The translations under genes and the position numbers were made by a program. From Serilophus lunatus (taxonomy: Eukaryota; Chordata; Aves; Passeriformes; Eurylaimidae), in assembly GCA_013399895.1 (NCBI GenBank), contig VXBA01002417.1, forward strand, positions 2,735,381 to 2,799,380: a stretch of 64,000 nt of DNA, given 5' to 3'. Each line of letters begins with the position of its first letter. Position 1 is the stretch's first letter. Below are positions 37,971 through 49,998 of the stretch, piece after piece. The notes beneath the pieces were generated by a model, which saw only the letters and a program-made list of their open reading frames with translations, was not told the DNA's origin and made no database searches.

Positions 37971-39352
37971 AAAGCCCCAAAATTTTGTAGTAGCTAATCA
38001 TAATATGAAAATTTTCATTAAGAATTCAGATTTTGTTGCTCATCCTCCCCCTCCACAACCTCTTTCAGGCTGTGTCAGTGCAGTTGGAGACAGTGTAATA
38101 GTGGAGCCAAAATATGATGAGAGTAAAAGATAATCAAAGACACACACACAAATATTTAAGAATTAATGAAAATTTATTATTTATGAATGTGAAAAGATAT
38201 GAGTTTGAATGAAAAATTCAGCTAATTCATCTGAAAAAGTATTTACTGAAAAAATGAAGGAATCAAAATATCAAGTATGAGACATAACTGACTTAAAAGG
38301 GATCTCATTGAACTCATTAACTATGTCAGGTTATTGTTTTGGAGCAAAGTAACAATTATAATCAAACCAATAAAGACAGAGTAACCTTGAACAGGTTTGG
38401 TACCTACAAATTCTCAATTATGTGAGTGTGTTTGCTATTGTGAATGCTTTTTTATTAATCAAATATTACTGAAATTAATAATTGATGACTACAATTAGCA
38501 TCCAGTTTTATGTATATACTTAAATGTGGACTGTATTTGGTGCCCAAAACAAGATGCATTCAAAGACAAGCAGGTATTAGTAGCAATGATAAATTGTGAA
38601 TAATAAAGGATGTATTTTTCCAGATCATAATACTTTTTGAAAGAGTTGGCAAAGTGAACGGTGGCAGTGTTATCAGAACAGTTTACTGGCGTTCAGAGTG
38701 ATGGTATTGTCTCATAATCTGTGCTGCTGCCTGAAAAATAAAAAACAAATTAGAGTAATACTGATGAAGCCTAAGTTTGGAAAAAAATTAATTAAAAAAT
38801 AAAATAGCTTGTAAGTCGGCAAAACTTTTTTTCACTCATCAAAAGTTTGTTCCAGCAGACCATGAAAGCAGCATTGTGCTTCTTAGCGGGTTCACGTTGA
38901 ACTAAGCACACTTGAAGATCTCAGCTGTCATCTAACTACAGCATTTGGGTTCATTACCTGAACCAGCTTTTTCATGGGGTGTCCCTGGTGCTTTTGGTCC
39001 CTAATCATCTGAACTGTCTCAACAAACCAGGCTGAACACATGAACACTGACAACACCAATAAAACTCCAGGAGTTGGGTTGCCTGGGGCAATTCACAGCT
39101 GATGAAACACATGCCCTCCCCCTTAAGTTTTACACTCTCTCGGTGTAATTGGTGCAGTTCCTCTGCTGCTGTCCTCAGATCCCTCTACATCAGTCCTTAG
39201 CTAATTAGCCTTCTGATCAAAATGCTCATCTTTTATAGAAATTACTGTGAATCTATGAATTATATTATGTTATTTGTGAAGGAGATGAGCATGTTATTCT
39301 CCCTAGTATGGAAGTCTTGAAGTAATTCTTTTTCTTTTCTTTTTTTTTTTTT

Positions 39353-39403
39353 NNNNNNNNNNNNNNNNNNNNNNNNNNNNNNNNNNNNNNNNNNNNNNNN
39401 NNN
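39353..39403. other. Assembly gap, 51 undetermined bases
   Basis: Fifty-one n follow a T/C-rich tract ending in twelve T residues. The gap lies deep in the intron, far from any exon I recognise. The true length is unknown. Confidence 0.97.
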
Positions 39404-39580
39404 TGTCTCCAGGCAAAAGGTACATGATTTAAATCACCCTATCAGTGATTTTCTTCAAGTTGAAAGCAATTAAGCTAGAGAGAATTGAGGCCACTTTGTT
39501 TCTGAATGAGAATATAAATGGGATTTTAAGGCTCCATAATGCATGGACATTATGTTCATGTCCATTTGAAGTCTCCTTTT

Positions 39581-39583
39581 NNN
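39581..39583. other. Three undetermined bases
   Basis: Three n lie between 'ctcctttt' and 'attttgtttttg', again in a T-rich stretch and just before a 28-T run. Confidence 0.97.
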
Positions 39584-39609
39584 ATTTTGTTTTTGTTCTT
39601 TTTAATTTT

Positions 39610-39611
<2 letters not shown>

Positions 39612-39639
<28 letters not shown>
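39612..39639 (+). repeat. 28-base poly-T run
   Basis: This is the longest homopolymer in the window. It lies close to the two N gaps and is the kind of tract that breaks short-read assemblies. It could be the reversed poly-A tail of a minus-strand retroposon, but I see no recognisable retroposon body on the expected right-hand side. Confidence 0.9.
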
Positions 39640-39640
<1 letters not shown>

Positions 39641-40136
39641 TCCTTTATTACCTGATTGTCTTATTATCTAAGAAGCTTCTGTAAGGTCATTTATGTTGAA
39701 GATGGGTTCTGATATGAATTAGATCATTGCATCAGTGGAAGAGCAGAAATAGATTTGAAAATATAACTGTTTAGGACCCATCTTGTTTCAAGATGTACTT
39801 CTATTAATCTGGACTGAAAAATGTGTATATGTATATATAGGTATTGGGAGGTACTTAGTTTTTGTTTTTTATTTTTTTTCTCTAAAACGAACAAAATGAA
39901 TATAGTAACAAAAAGTTCACGTTTAACACAGATAGTATATTATGATATTATAAAGTTTCCCAAATCTTGGGGGGTTTTTTGCCTTTTTTTTTTTTCTTTT
40001 AACTGAGTCATTGCATTGTAGTAGTACAAAATTTTGTAAACCGTGGATTTTCAAGTACGTCATGTCATTCTTCTCCTTCTTTGGGGAAGATAAATCAATA
40101 CCTCTGTATATGCTGCGTTTGAAATAGAAAAACATT

Positions 40137-40200
40137 GAATCATCGATTCCATTGAGTTGGAAGGGACCAACAAGGGTCATTGAGTCCATCCTCTCATAAT
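40137..40200 (-). mobile_element. CR1 LINE 3' tail fragment
   Basis: The + strand 'tgaatcatcgattccattga', 'gttggaagggaccaacaagg' and 'gtcattgagtccatcctctc' is the reverse complement of a CR1 3' end. It is of the same subfamily type as the right-hand copy at 35386-35578 (aagggacc…caagg…tcat…gagtcc). Only about 65 bases are recognisable; similarity may continue weakly to about 40230. Confidence 0.82.
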
Positions 40201-43200
40201 GGATTGACCAGAACCAGCCAGACTTACAAAAAATGTGAAAATCACTGAGTTAATTCATCATTGATGGAAACTGCTGTTCTCTCAGGGCTGGTTACATGGA
40301 TAGTTAGTTTTTTATATTAATTGCCCAAATTTTGTTTTCCTGAGGTTTCTTGCATGTCAGTGCCCTCATTGATATGTTCAACAGTGGGAACATTCCTCGC
40401 TGGAGCTCAGCTGGTGGAAGATAGAGAAAATTTGTAGGAAATCTGGATTTAAGATTAAATAAAAGTTCTAAAAAACCCCTGTGGCCTTTGTAAAGTATGC
40501 AGGAGCCATCTAATCTAATCTAGAAGGGTGAAAGTTGAGAAGATTCATACTATTTTCTATAAAAGACTGAAAAAAACAGAAACACGGTTTATTATTCTTA
40601 TTAAGGAACAAGAAAAATATTTTTTCATTAGAAGAAACTGATAATTACAGGAAAAATTTAAAAGGCTGAGAAGATATTTGAATATAAATTATTTAAAGGC
40701 TGACACCTCTGTCATTAGAGACACTTAGGACTGTGTCTGTATGGCAAGAATGTTCTAACCCCATGTTACACATCCTCAGTAAAGGAGGCTGTATATGTAT
40801 ATGGGTCTATAAGCTTACAATATCAAAGAACAGGATACTAGAAGAATAAACATGAATAAATACATTTACTAATGTCTCCATGTTGCTATTTAAAAAGTAA
40901 GTTTGAAACATTGCCAAAGTAAATATTTGGTTTCTGCACTTGAAATTTGAGAGATTTTAAGGAAAATGGGTCAAAAAGTAAATTTTAGGAGGTTTTTTCT
41001 TTTCCTTTAGAGGTGATAGGATTTGCTGCAAATAAAACTGAAAACTAAGGTTTAAAAAGATTTTGATTCCAAAATAAAAAATTACAATGGAACATCTGTG
41101 AATGTTCCTGTCCACAGGCTGCATCCTGGCCCTTTAGGAACTGCCTTAATTTTAAAAGAGACTCTGATTGAATTGTGAGTTTAAAAGTCATATTTAGTTT
41201 TGTGCCCGTAAAGCAACAGGAGCAGCTCTCACGAGTGGTGGTTGAGAAGGCAAATTACTGCACTGGGTAGAAGATTGTGGACATTGGGTGTGATGAGCAG
41301 CTTTTCTTTAACGTGTGTCCTAGTTACTGACTAAATTTCTTCTGTTTGATCAGTGGTGTAGCTGTTAAATAACCTGTCTAAAGTTATCTGTTAAAATGCA
41401 CAGCTATGTCAACCCATGGTGGAAGGAGAATAAATTGTTGCATTACCATATTGAAAAGTATAGCAAAGGTACTCACAGTGGGGGAGAACTGGCTTTCTTT
41501 AGTTTTTGAAATGATTATGTTCTATGCTAGAAACTTTCAAACTTTTGAAAGTTAGCTCATTACCAGTTAGCCTGAACTAGTTGATTCATTTTCAGAGATA
41601 ACACACACAAACACATGCACATAGACACAGAAAACTTGGGCCAAGACTGCAGTTGGCCTCAGTGTTTCTAAGGAACAGAATTTAGGAGTTTGGACAGTGT
41701 CCAGGCTGGCACTTGAGAAGATGTTTACCTTGAAGTAATGGGTAATCAGCCCACTGAAGATGCAAACTTTTAGCATAGAGAAGTCTAGAAAAAGACCAAC
41801 GAGAAAAAAATATGGCCTCATTGACTCTGCTTCAGCTTGGTTGAAATCGTTTTTATTCATTAGGATTTCACAGCAAATCTACAACCCCCAAAACAAAGTA
41901 ATCAGGAATTTGTATTTAACAGATTTTAAATGAGAACACTGTACTAAGAGTAGGATATGTGAAACTCATTGCATTTTTTACCCACTTACAGTCTTACAAC
42001 AAATGTAGTTTTGCTTACAGACTTCTCCAGACACAGGAATTGCACAGCACCACCTCTTGGCTGATCTCAACCAGCACAATGGAAATTGTGTTTTCTGCTG
42101 GCACAGCTCCTCTGGCTGAGCAAATGGAGTGGAGAATGAACAAACTGCATTCCCAACAGGGATTACACTGACTTCAACAGAAAATCAGACCACTAACCAA
42201 AATATTTAAATTGGAACAGAAATTGGTTGGCTACAGCAAGTCAAGCTTTTGTTTGGATCCCTGAGTGTTTGACATGGTTCACTCATGTGAAAGTGTTGCA
42301 TCTTCTGCGAGTTCAAGGATTTGTTTGCTTTTATTTATCAATGGGTTTTTATTTGTCATGTAGAGCTTTCTGGGTGTGGTAATATTTTAGTAGGTCATTA
42401 TTCTTTATTGTATGCAGCTCTCATTTCAAAAATTAATAATTATTCTCACATTTTTAAAAGTGAAATCTTAATATTGGAATTTAAATGCATGACAACGTTC
42501 TTTTGAAAGATTCGAATGCTTACATGTCATATCAAATTCTGGTAAAAGCTGAAACTGTTCAGTTACTTAAATTCAAGTGAGGCTTCATACATAGTACATG
42601 TGTGTCCTTGTGTTATGAACATATCTGACATGTGCACAGACATTCATTCTCTGAGCACAGATGGCTGGCACATTCTAGACCACAGTGACTCTCAGGATTA
42701 ACGACTTTTTCCTCATTTTTTACCTCCACTTGGTAGGAAGGACATGAAAGAAGTTGGAGTAGTGTGAAGAGTAAGGTTTTTTTATTGGGAAAGAAAACTA
42801 AATTCTACTTAAGACTTTTTCCAAGACTATAGAAGAGGATTCCTGTCTTTTGCCGGTGAATTATTTTAGATAAATGTTCTGCAAGACTCTACTGCATATG
42901 TATTTTATAATATTTGAATAACCAGCATGAGCCACCTCATGCAGAAGTTTTGGCTGTGTTCAACTGTCTGTGATTTGCAATGAGGTTTTGAAAATATAAT
43001 ATCTCAGTGTCAAAGATAGAATCAGGCTGTGCAATATCAGGCTTAAGTTGGACAGTTATAATTATGGGGTGGGCTTGAAAATCTGGGTTTAAATTCCATG
43101 GGAGATGCTTTCATTTAGGCATGGAAGGATTTTGTGAAGAAGAATTCATTAATATCTGAGAAGTGGTAGGAGACAACGGTGTGATCACTTGTAAGAGCCT

Positions 43201-45106
43201 GTAGGAAATGAGTGGCTTTGCATTCAGGGCAGGATTTGAACAAAATACATCTCTGTGCAAGGGCACGAGGCTTCACATTATGTAAGATAGCAACAGTCAC
43301 TGCTCAGGGCACGGAGCAGGGTGTTTGGAAATAACAATAAGCATGGAAGCAATCAAAGAATTTTGATTGCTCGTATGCTGGGATAATTTAAGACAACACA
43401 GGAATATTAATACTTGCTAACAGTTGAATGCCTGAATTTGTTCTTGTAATATTTTTGAAGTGTGTTTTTATTTTGTTCTTATTTATTTCAGAGCATGGAG
43501 ATAAGTTAAACAAATCCACACCTGCTCTGCCTTTTGCTGTTTATATAGAAAAAAGAGTAGAGATTAGAGTTAGGGGTTGAGGGTTCACTTGTTTTATCAC
43601 CTTGTTTGAAGGCAGAACAAACTGCCTTTAGCCTTCCTCAAGGAGATCTTGTCTTACAGTTTAATTCATAATATTCAGAAAAGAGATTCCGTGAACCTGT
43701 ACGTTCCTTGCCTTTTATAAAGTAAGATTATCACCTTTAATTATGCTGCGAGCTGACACAAAGAATAGTTTTTTCCCTCTTGTAGTGACTTTTTAGACAA
43801 TTCCTCGTTGTTGTATCTGTGTAAATGACACATTAATCATTGAAAAGAAGGTCAGGGGATTTTGCACAGTGGGGAGCCATTGGGTTGGTTGAAATCCAAC
43901 TGGACAGACAGTTTTTCCTATACATCCTTACTGAATCACATCCTACTTCAGCTGCATCAGTGGGATGTCTAATTCTTTTCTCCATATTGCTTCTTTTTGG
44001 TGCTGTTTTTCAAAACCTGTTCTACATTCTTTTACCCATTGCTCACTATTCTTAAAGATAGATTTCTGCTGCCCAGAAGAACTTCAGAAAAAAAAAATTC
44101 ACATTCTTTCCACTTCCATTTTTATAAGTGACAGTGGAAGGTACAGGGAGGTACAGCTGCCAGTGTGGGGAGTGTGAACTCCTGCCTGTCATCACCTTAA
44201 TGTCACATGACTTTCAGGAGAGTGAAGCTGGCAGCAGTTGCCTATCAGCACGATAATGTGTGAGCTGGCTTTTGACCCTTTTGTAAAAGCAATAAACATA
44301 TACAGTATAAGACTGTTTTAGTAGAAGTACAGATGCTGAGAGATAAAATACAAGAGATTTCTGGAAAGAGATTTATTACTGTGAATATCCGCACACAGAC
44401 CACAAGGCTGGATAAGGATATTCATCTCTTTCATCTCGTGTATTCCTCAGAGATATGGTTGTATGATGTGTCTCCCTGTTGCCAGTTAGTAACAGGAAAT
44501 ATGACTTGACTAAACTCCATTAATAGTTTTCAGAAACATTAGCTTCAGAAATATTTCCATTTAGTCTGTCGCTTGTTAATCAAATCTATGTTCATCTGTC
44601 CATACAAGCCATAAAGTTCTGCAGTGAACATTTAATTGTAATTAACATCATTGACCAGCTACAAGGCGTGAGCGGTAGCACATCCACCAGCAAGTGCTCC
44701 AGGCTTGCTGACAGTGCAACTTACACCAGATGGGGCCCTTGGTGCCTCCTGTGCCCCACGGCACTTTCTGTGCTCTGTCAGATGGCACTTTTGCTTTCTG
44801 TGAGATCATTATTGCTAAATGTTTTGGGGGTTTTTATTGCCCAAAGACCAATGAGCTATATCACCTTGAAGGCATTAGTTTTAACAGATGAAGGCAGCAG
44901 GTGATACTGCATATGAAATGTTAATATTCTAATGTAAAGTTTTTCTGGTATTTTAGGATAGCAAGAATACAATTAAAAATGCCAACAACGAAATGACTGT
45001 GTCCTTACTGCAGGCACTCACAGGCAAGGTCTAGGCACCTCTCACAGTAATGCTCTTAAATATGGTCTTTTATTCATTTCATTGCAAAACTATGCACAAT
45101 TGTTAA

Positions 45107-45860
45107 CTACTTTAAATATTGAGTGGATAAATATTGTAGTGTTTGGTTTAGGATATTTTGTTCATCCCTAACAAACTCATTAGTTAATAGGATCTGAAGT
45201 ACCACAGCTGTATTGAAGTCATTGGCATCAAGGCAGTGGTTTTGTGGGGCAAACATTTTCATGGAGACCATGAATATGTCTTGTGGATAAAACAGTGTTG
45301 TGGTTTGGCTGCCTGAATTTATACATATATCACACCTCAACAAGCAGTTAGAAGTCTGCTCCATTTCTTCAGCAATAGGTCTGACCTTTAGGCTTCTGCA
45401 AAGTAGAGCTCTGAATTCCCAAAATCTAGATACCCATAGCACAAGCAAGGAAAAACTGGGATTTCTGTTAGCTGGCAGTTTCCTTTTTTTTTTTTTTTTT
45501 TCATTAGAGAAATGCAGCACTGATGTGTATATTGATACTTCCTTTTGCCTCAGTGGGCTCCAACCTCCACTAGTTAAAAAATTGCACTCAAACAAGTTTG
45601 GGCATTTGCATTCAAGTAAATGTATGGATAAAGGGGCTGTAGGGCTGATGCAATGCACAACAAGCTACAGAAATAAAATAGAGAAACAGCTGCAGTCAAA
45701 AAACTCCGTAAAATTCTGCTATCAGCCCCTGCAACTGACTGAGAACACTGCAGAAAAATCATTCCTGGATTTTAACATTTCGAGTAACACATCTAAACAA
45801 ATACAACATGGATTATCCTCTGTGATATTACACAGCAAATGTTATATTGCAGAAAGGTAA
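45107..45860. other. Overlapping open frames on both strands, unassigned
   Basis: A + strand frame of 186 codons (45300-45860) and a minus strand frame of 183 codons (45107-45658) overlap by about 360 bases. They are the two longest open frames in the window. Both pass through the 18-T run at 45484-45501, which encodes a phenylalanine block on + and a lysine block on minus, so neither looks like an ordered protein. I recognise no domain in either. At most one could be real, and chance openness is the simplest reading. Confidence 0.15.
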
Positions 45861-48800
45861 GAATTGAAATCTCCAGCAGACATACAAACCTACTTGCTTA
45901 CGCATACAGAAGATACTGCACCTCTGCAGCTGTTCAACATGTGTCTCCTGAAGGTAATGAAAAAAACACATGACAAACAACATGTAAATATCTGGCAATG
46001 AATATACCTAGAATCATAGGAAGGAACACAAAGCTGAAGTCAAGTTATTGGAGCTGGACTACAAATAACACTCAAAAAATTACTCTCAAAATATAAATGA
46101 GGTACAGTTATATGAATCATTCCTGAGTCAGTGCCTAATTTGTGGTTTTTGTGGGGTTTTGCACTGGCTTTTAACCAGCTATTTGCTGTATTTTTTTTGA
46201 TTGCACCTGTGGATTAGTAAAAGGGGAATGAGAAAACCAAACCCATACAAAGACGAGATTTTGTAACAATTGCTTTAGAGATCCAGTTTTCCACTGGAAG
46301 AAAAAAAAGTTGCACCTACAAATAAACCCCTAGAGGTATTACTTCTAGTATCCTTCATAAAAACACTTCCCTCACCTTTCTCTTCATATATTCATTTAAT
46401 AATTCCTAAGCCTAGAATATCATACAGTTTAATTGCAGTTTGTGTCACTCCATTCTATTTATCATTCTCACATTTAAATGCACCCTAAATGCTCAGCTGA
46501 ATAAATACAATGCAGATTACCATTGATATATTAAATGCCAAGTGCTATCTTGCCAAAAGCCAAATAAGCTATCTATTTCTGTTTTGGCTTGCCTCCATAT
46601 TCACACATACTGTGGTATGTGTGATTTATTCTACCATGATATTTCTTTCAATAGGTGTTTCAGGGGAAAAAACACTATATAGACTCACAATTACAGAGTC
46701 TTCTCTATGATCAGGTTTAAATGGACAGGTTTTAGTGTCTTGAGGCCATTGCTTCTTTCTTCAATTTTGAAACATCACATTGGAAAGCTGTAGAAAAGAA
46801 AGTGCAATTTAGTGCTTAAAATGAGTATGGCCAAATGTGGATAAGACAATATGAAATGCCAGGTTGTAGACAGGGCAGTAAGAGTAATCTGAGATCAGGC
46901 AAAATAGAAGGGGAAATGCAAAAGGAGGAAGTTGGGTGAGATGAGACAAAAGTATATGAAGAGTGAACAAACTTATTTTGGGAAAAGATGAGAACAGGAA
47001 AAGGAAAGAAGGAAGAAAGTGAAGAAAGCTTCATCTTGAAGACAAACGTAGAGGTTGCAGAAACGGGGAGGAATTAAAAAAAAAAAGACGTGATCCCGCA
47101 AATTCATAAAAATTCATGCAATTATTGTCTTGTTCCCAGGGCAAAGGTTTAGGTTTGATTTACAAGTGCTAAAATGAGTTGGCCACAGTCCTAACCCAGA
47201 CTGTCTGCTGTGGAGAATCCTGCTCTTGGGATGGCCAGCCAGCCACCTCCTGGAATGCACAATTTCACTTCCTTGTGCTTTTTTACTGGATGTTACTCAT
47301 TACCAGTAAAGTACCACTGTAAAATCAGATAATGAAGTCTTACAGGCCTCTTGGAATAAAAAATATGACAGCTAGTAATAATCAGGGGTACCTGGGCTGT
47401 ATTTTCTCCTCAGCGTGTGGTGAGTTTGAGAGCTCGTATTTGGTTTGCCATGGATGAGAAAAGTAATTTAGCCATTTCTGCCTACTGAAGAAAGAGTTTA
47501 GGTAGAAAGAGCTATGACAGTAGCTTATTATGTTTATGAAGTTGTAGGTTCTGTCTTACTGTCATGTAAGTAATTATGTGCAGTTATAAAATACACATGT
47601 ATTAAATAATCCTAGGTAACTTTTTCAGTCTTCCAAGCAGCTAGAAAGCAACTCTGATCCTATGTAAATGACATTTTTACTGAATATCTTCCTAGATTTA
47701 GTCACACAGATAGTTCATATGTTCCTAAATGTGTGTTTATGTGCACACCCAAAGTCAAATGAAGGCAATATATTTCTGTGGTGGGAAAATAACTGCTCTA
47801 GTGCTGTAAAACAAATCTCAGTTTGTAAATTGTCTGTGGTTGAACTACGTTTTAAGTAGTTTACATAGAGAGAAAATAGGAGCTAAGAAAGGGCTTCTTC
47901 ACACAAAACAGAATTAAACAAGTTGTAGAAGCTTCAATTTTCTCTTACTCTTGGATGGGACCCAAAATTTTCTTGGCAAGCCAAACCCTACCTTTTCTCA
48001 TCTGGTGTCCTGCTGGTATTTTATTTTGCTGTTGTGATACTGCAGAGAAATAGAGCTTCTAATTTGCAGTTTGAAATCCACAGGTGTTGATAGGAAGCTT
48101 TTGCCACTGCAGTGTAGTATGGATTTCTACAAATGGTGAGAAAATCCTAAGATGAAGATTGTAGAGATTTCCTCTTCTAAGCAGAGATCTGACAGGTTTT
48201 GGAGATGATACTGTTTTTTGGTATTAAGAGTAATGACTGTCACTGTCAGTGCCAAATCTATGGGGAAAGATGTTTTGATTTTGGCTGGGAGATATTGGAG
48301 AGAAAAGAAAGTGTACTTAACACTTCTCAGTTACCGCTTGTTTGCAACCAAAATGAATAAAATGAGAGCTGCTCCAGCCCTTTTTATATCAATGAAATAC
48401 TTTACCTGACTCCTGAAACTGGTACCATCGTGGAACAGATATTTTCTGGGAAGCTGCATGCAGGGTAATGCCAGCCACTGTGAATTATGGAAGAGAAGGA
48501 AAGGAAAATTGGCTCTTATGGTGTTCAGCAGCCCCTTTAGCCTGGGTAGTACAGACACTTAGTCGAGCCCTAATGGTGTTTTGTGTGCATCACTGAACTC
48601 AGCCTGAGAGTTTCCATATTTTGTTTACCTCTCTGTGAAAGTAAATAGTATCATTTTAAACCCAGGACCGCCAAGTCCAATCTACTGAAGTGCTGAACAG
48701 GCTCACAGTGTGGATGTCAGAGCTCATCCCGAAGCTTCAAGGGATATCGATGGCCCGTATTTTCTGCTCTCTCCATTTCCCTAATCTAATTGTAAGGCAA

Positions 48801-49918
48801 ACTGTACTTTGAATTTCAGGTTCTCTGGAGAACCAGGTGTTCTAGGAAGCTGCTTTGACAGGAATTATGCTATAAAACATGGAAAAAAGGGAAGATGATA
48901 AAATTTTATGTATGAGGTAGATCTTGATAACCATTCCAATTTCCCACAGATACATACATTATCTTGTCTGTGCTTGTGAATTATTTTCCTGACTAGAAAG
49001 TCTCATGAAAATTTAGGCATCTGTAAGCTACTTCATTCATTTATATTAAAAAAAAAAAGACTTAAAAAACCCTGGACATTTCCCTGTGGAGAGAATCATT
49101 CTTATACTGCAGCTGGATTTAGACATGATGTAGAAGGTTGATCCAGTTCTGTTTTCTGTGGCTTTTTAACTCCCATTTTCTGTTTCTAACACCGTTCTCC
49201 CAAATAATATATAAAGAAAAGGTCAGGCTGTGGCTCTGTTGGCATCAGGAGTGTTTTACAGGGCACTTTTCAGAGGTCACTGGCTGACCATGTCCTGGCC
49301 TCTGTAGATGAAACTGTTGATGTAGCATATTTGCATATGTGGTACAGTTTAAATTTAAAAGAAAATAATCATACACAGAATTTATTATAAGACTTAAGTC
49401 TTCTTTAATTGTATTTTAAATCGTAAGATTGGTGACATTTACCTTTCATCGTTTCATTTTATTTCTCATTTTGTGCTTCAAGTTATTGTTCCCCAAACTC
49501 AGTGCTGCTTAAATATGCCTAATCAAATGAAAAAGCTTATTTTCCATCACTGGATTTATGGCTACAGTCATGATAGATTAAAGAAAAAAAAAATTAAACT
49601 GCTTTGTGACAGCAATGAAGAAATATTTCAAAACATTATATGCATTTTAAAACTCATTGTGTATTTAAAATACAGTGAATTTATCTATGTGCAACATGAC
49701 CTCTTTTCAACAATGTGCAATTACTCCATAATGAATGCCAAACTCCAGATCTCAGAAACAAGCTCAATGAATGGAACCTTTAATCTCCCAAATGGAGACA
49801 GCTGAGACTGTTCAACCTGTGTGGTTTCCAGTCAAGGGACAGTGCTTTAAAAAGGTGAAATGAGGGCCTTGGACAAGGATGAACATCTAGTTGAGGCACT
49901 CAGTACTAGTGTGAAAGA

Positions 49919-49998
49919 TTGGATGGATGGATGGGATGGATGGATGGATGGATGGATGGATGGATGGATGGATGGATGGATGGATGGATGGATGGATA
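49919..49998 (+). repeat. (GGAT)n microsatellite, about 80 bp
   Basis: Around twenty GGAT/GATG units occur, with one slip (atgggatgg) near 49931-49937 that shifts the register. Translation gives a Trp-Met-Asp-Gly tandem peptide inside an 82-codon frame, which is an artefact of the repeat. Confidence 0.97.

Noticed and set aside
44668..44904. 78-codon frame in a short GC-richer segment
   Set aside because: Ser/Leu-rich peptide with no family resemblance; the GC rise covers only about 130 bases.
46012..46035. 'agaatcatag'-like string resembling a CR1 tail
   Set aside because: Only about ten bases match and no CR1 body follows on the right, so a chance match is likely.
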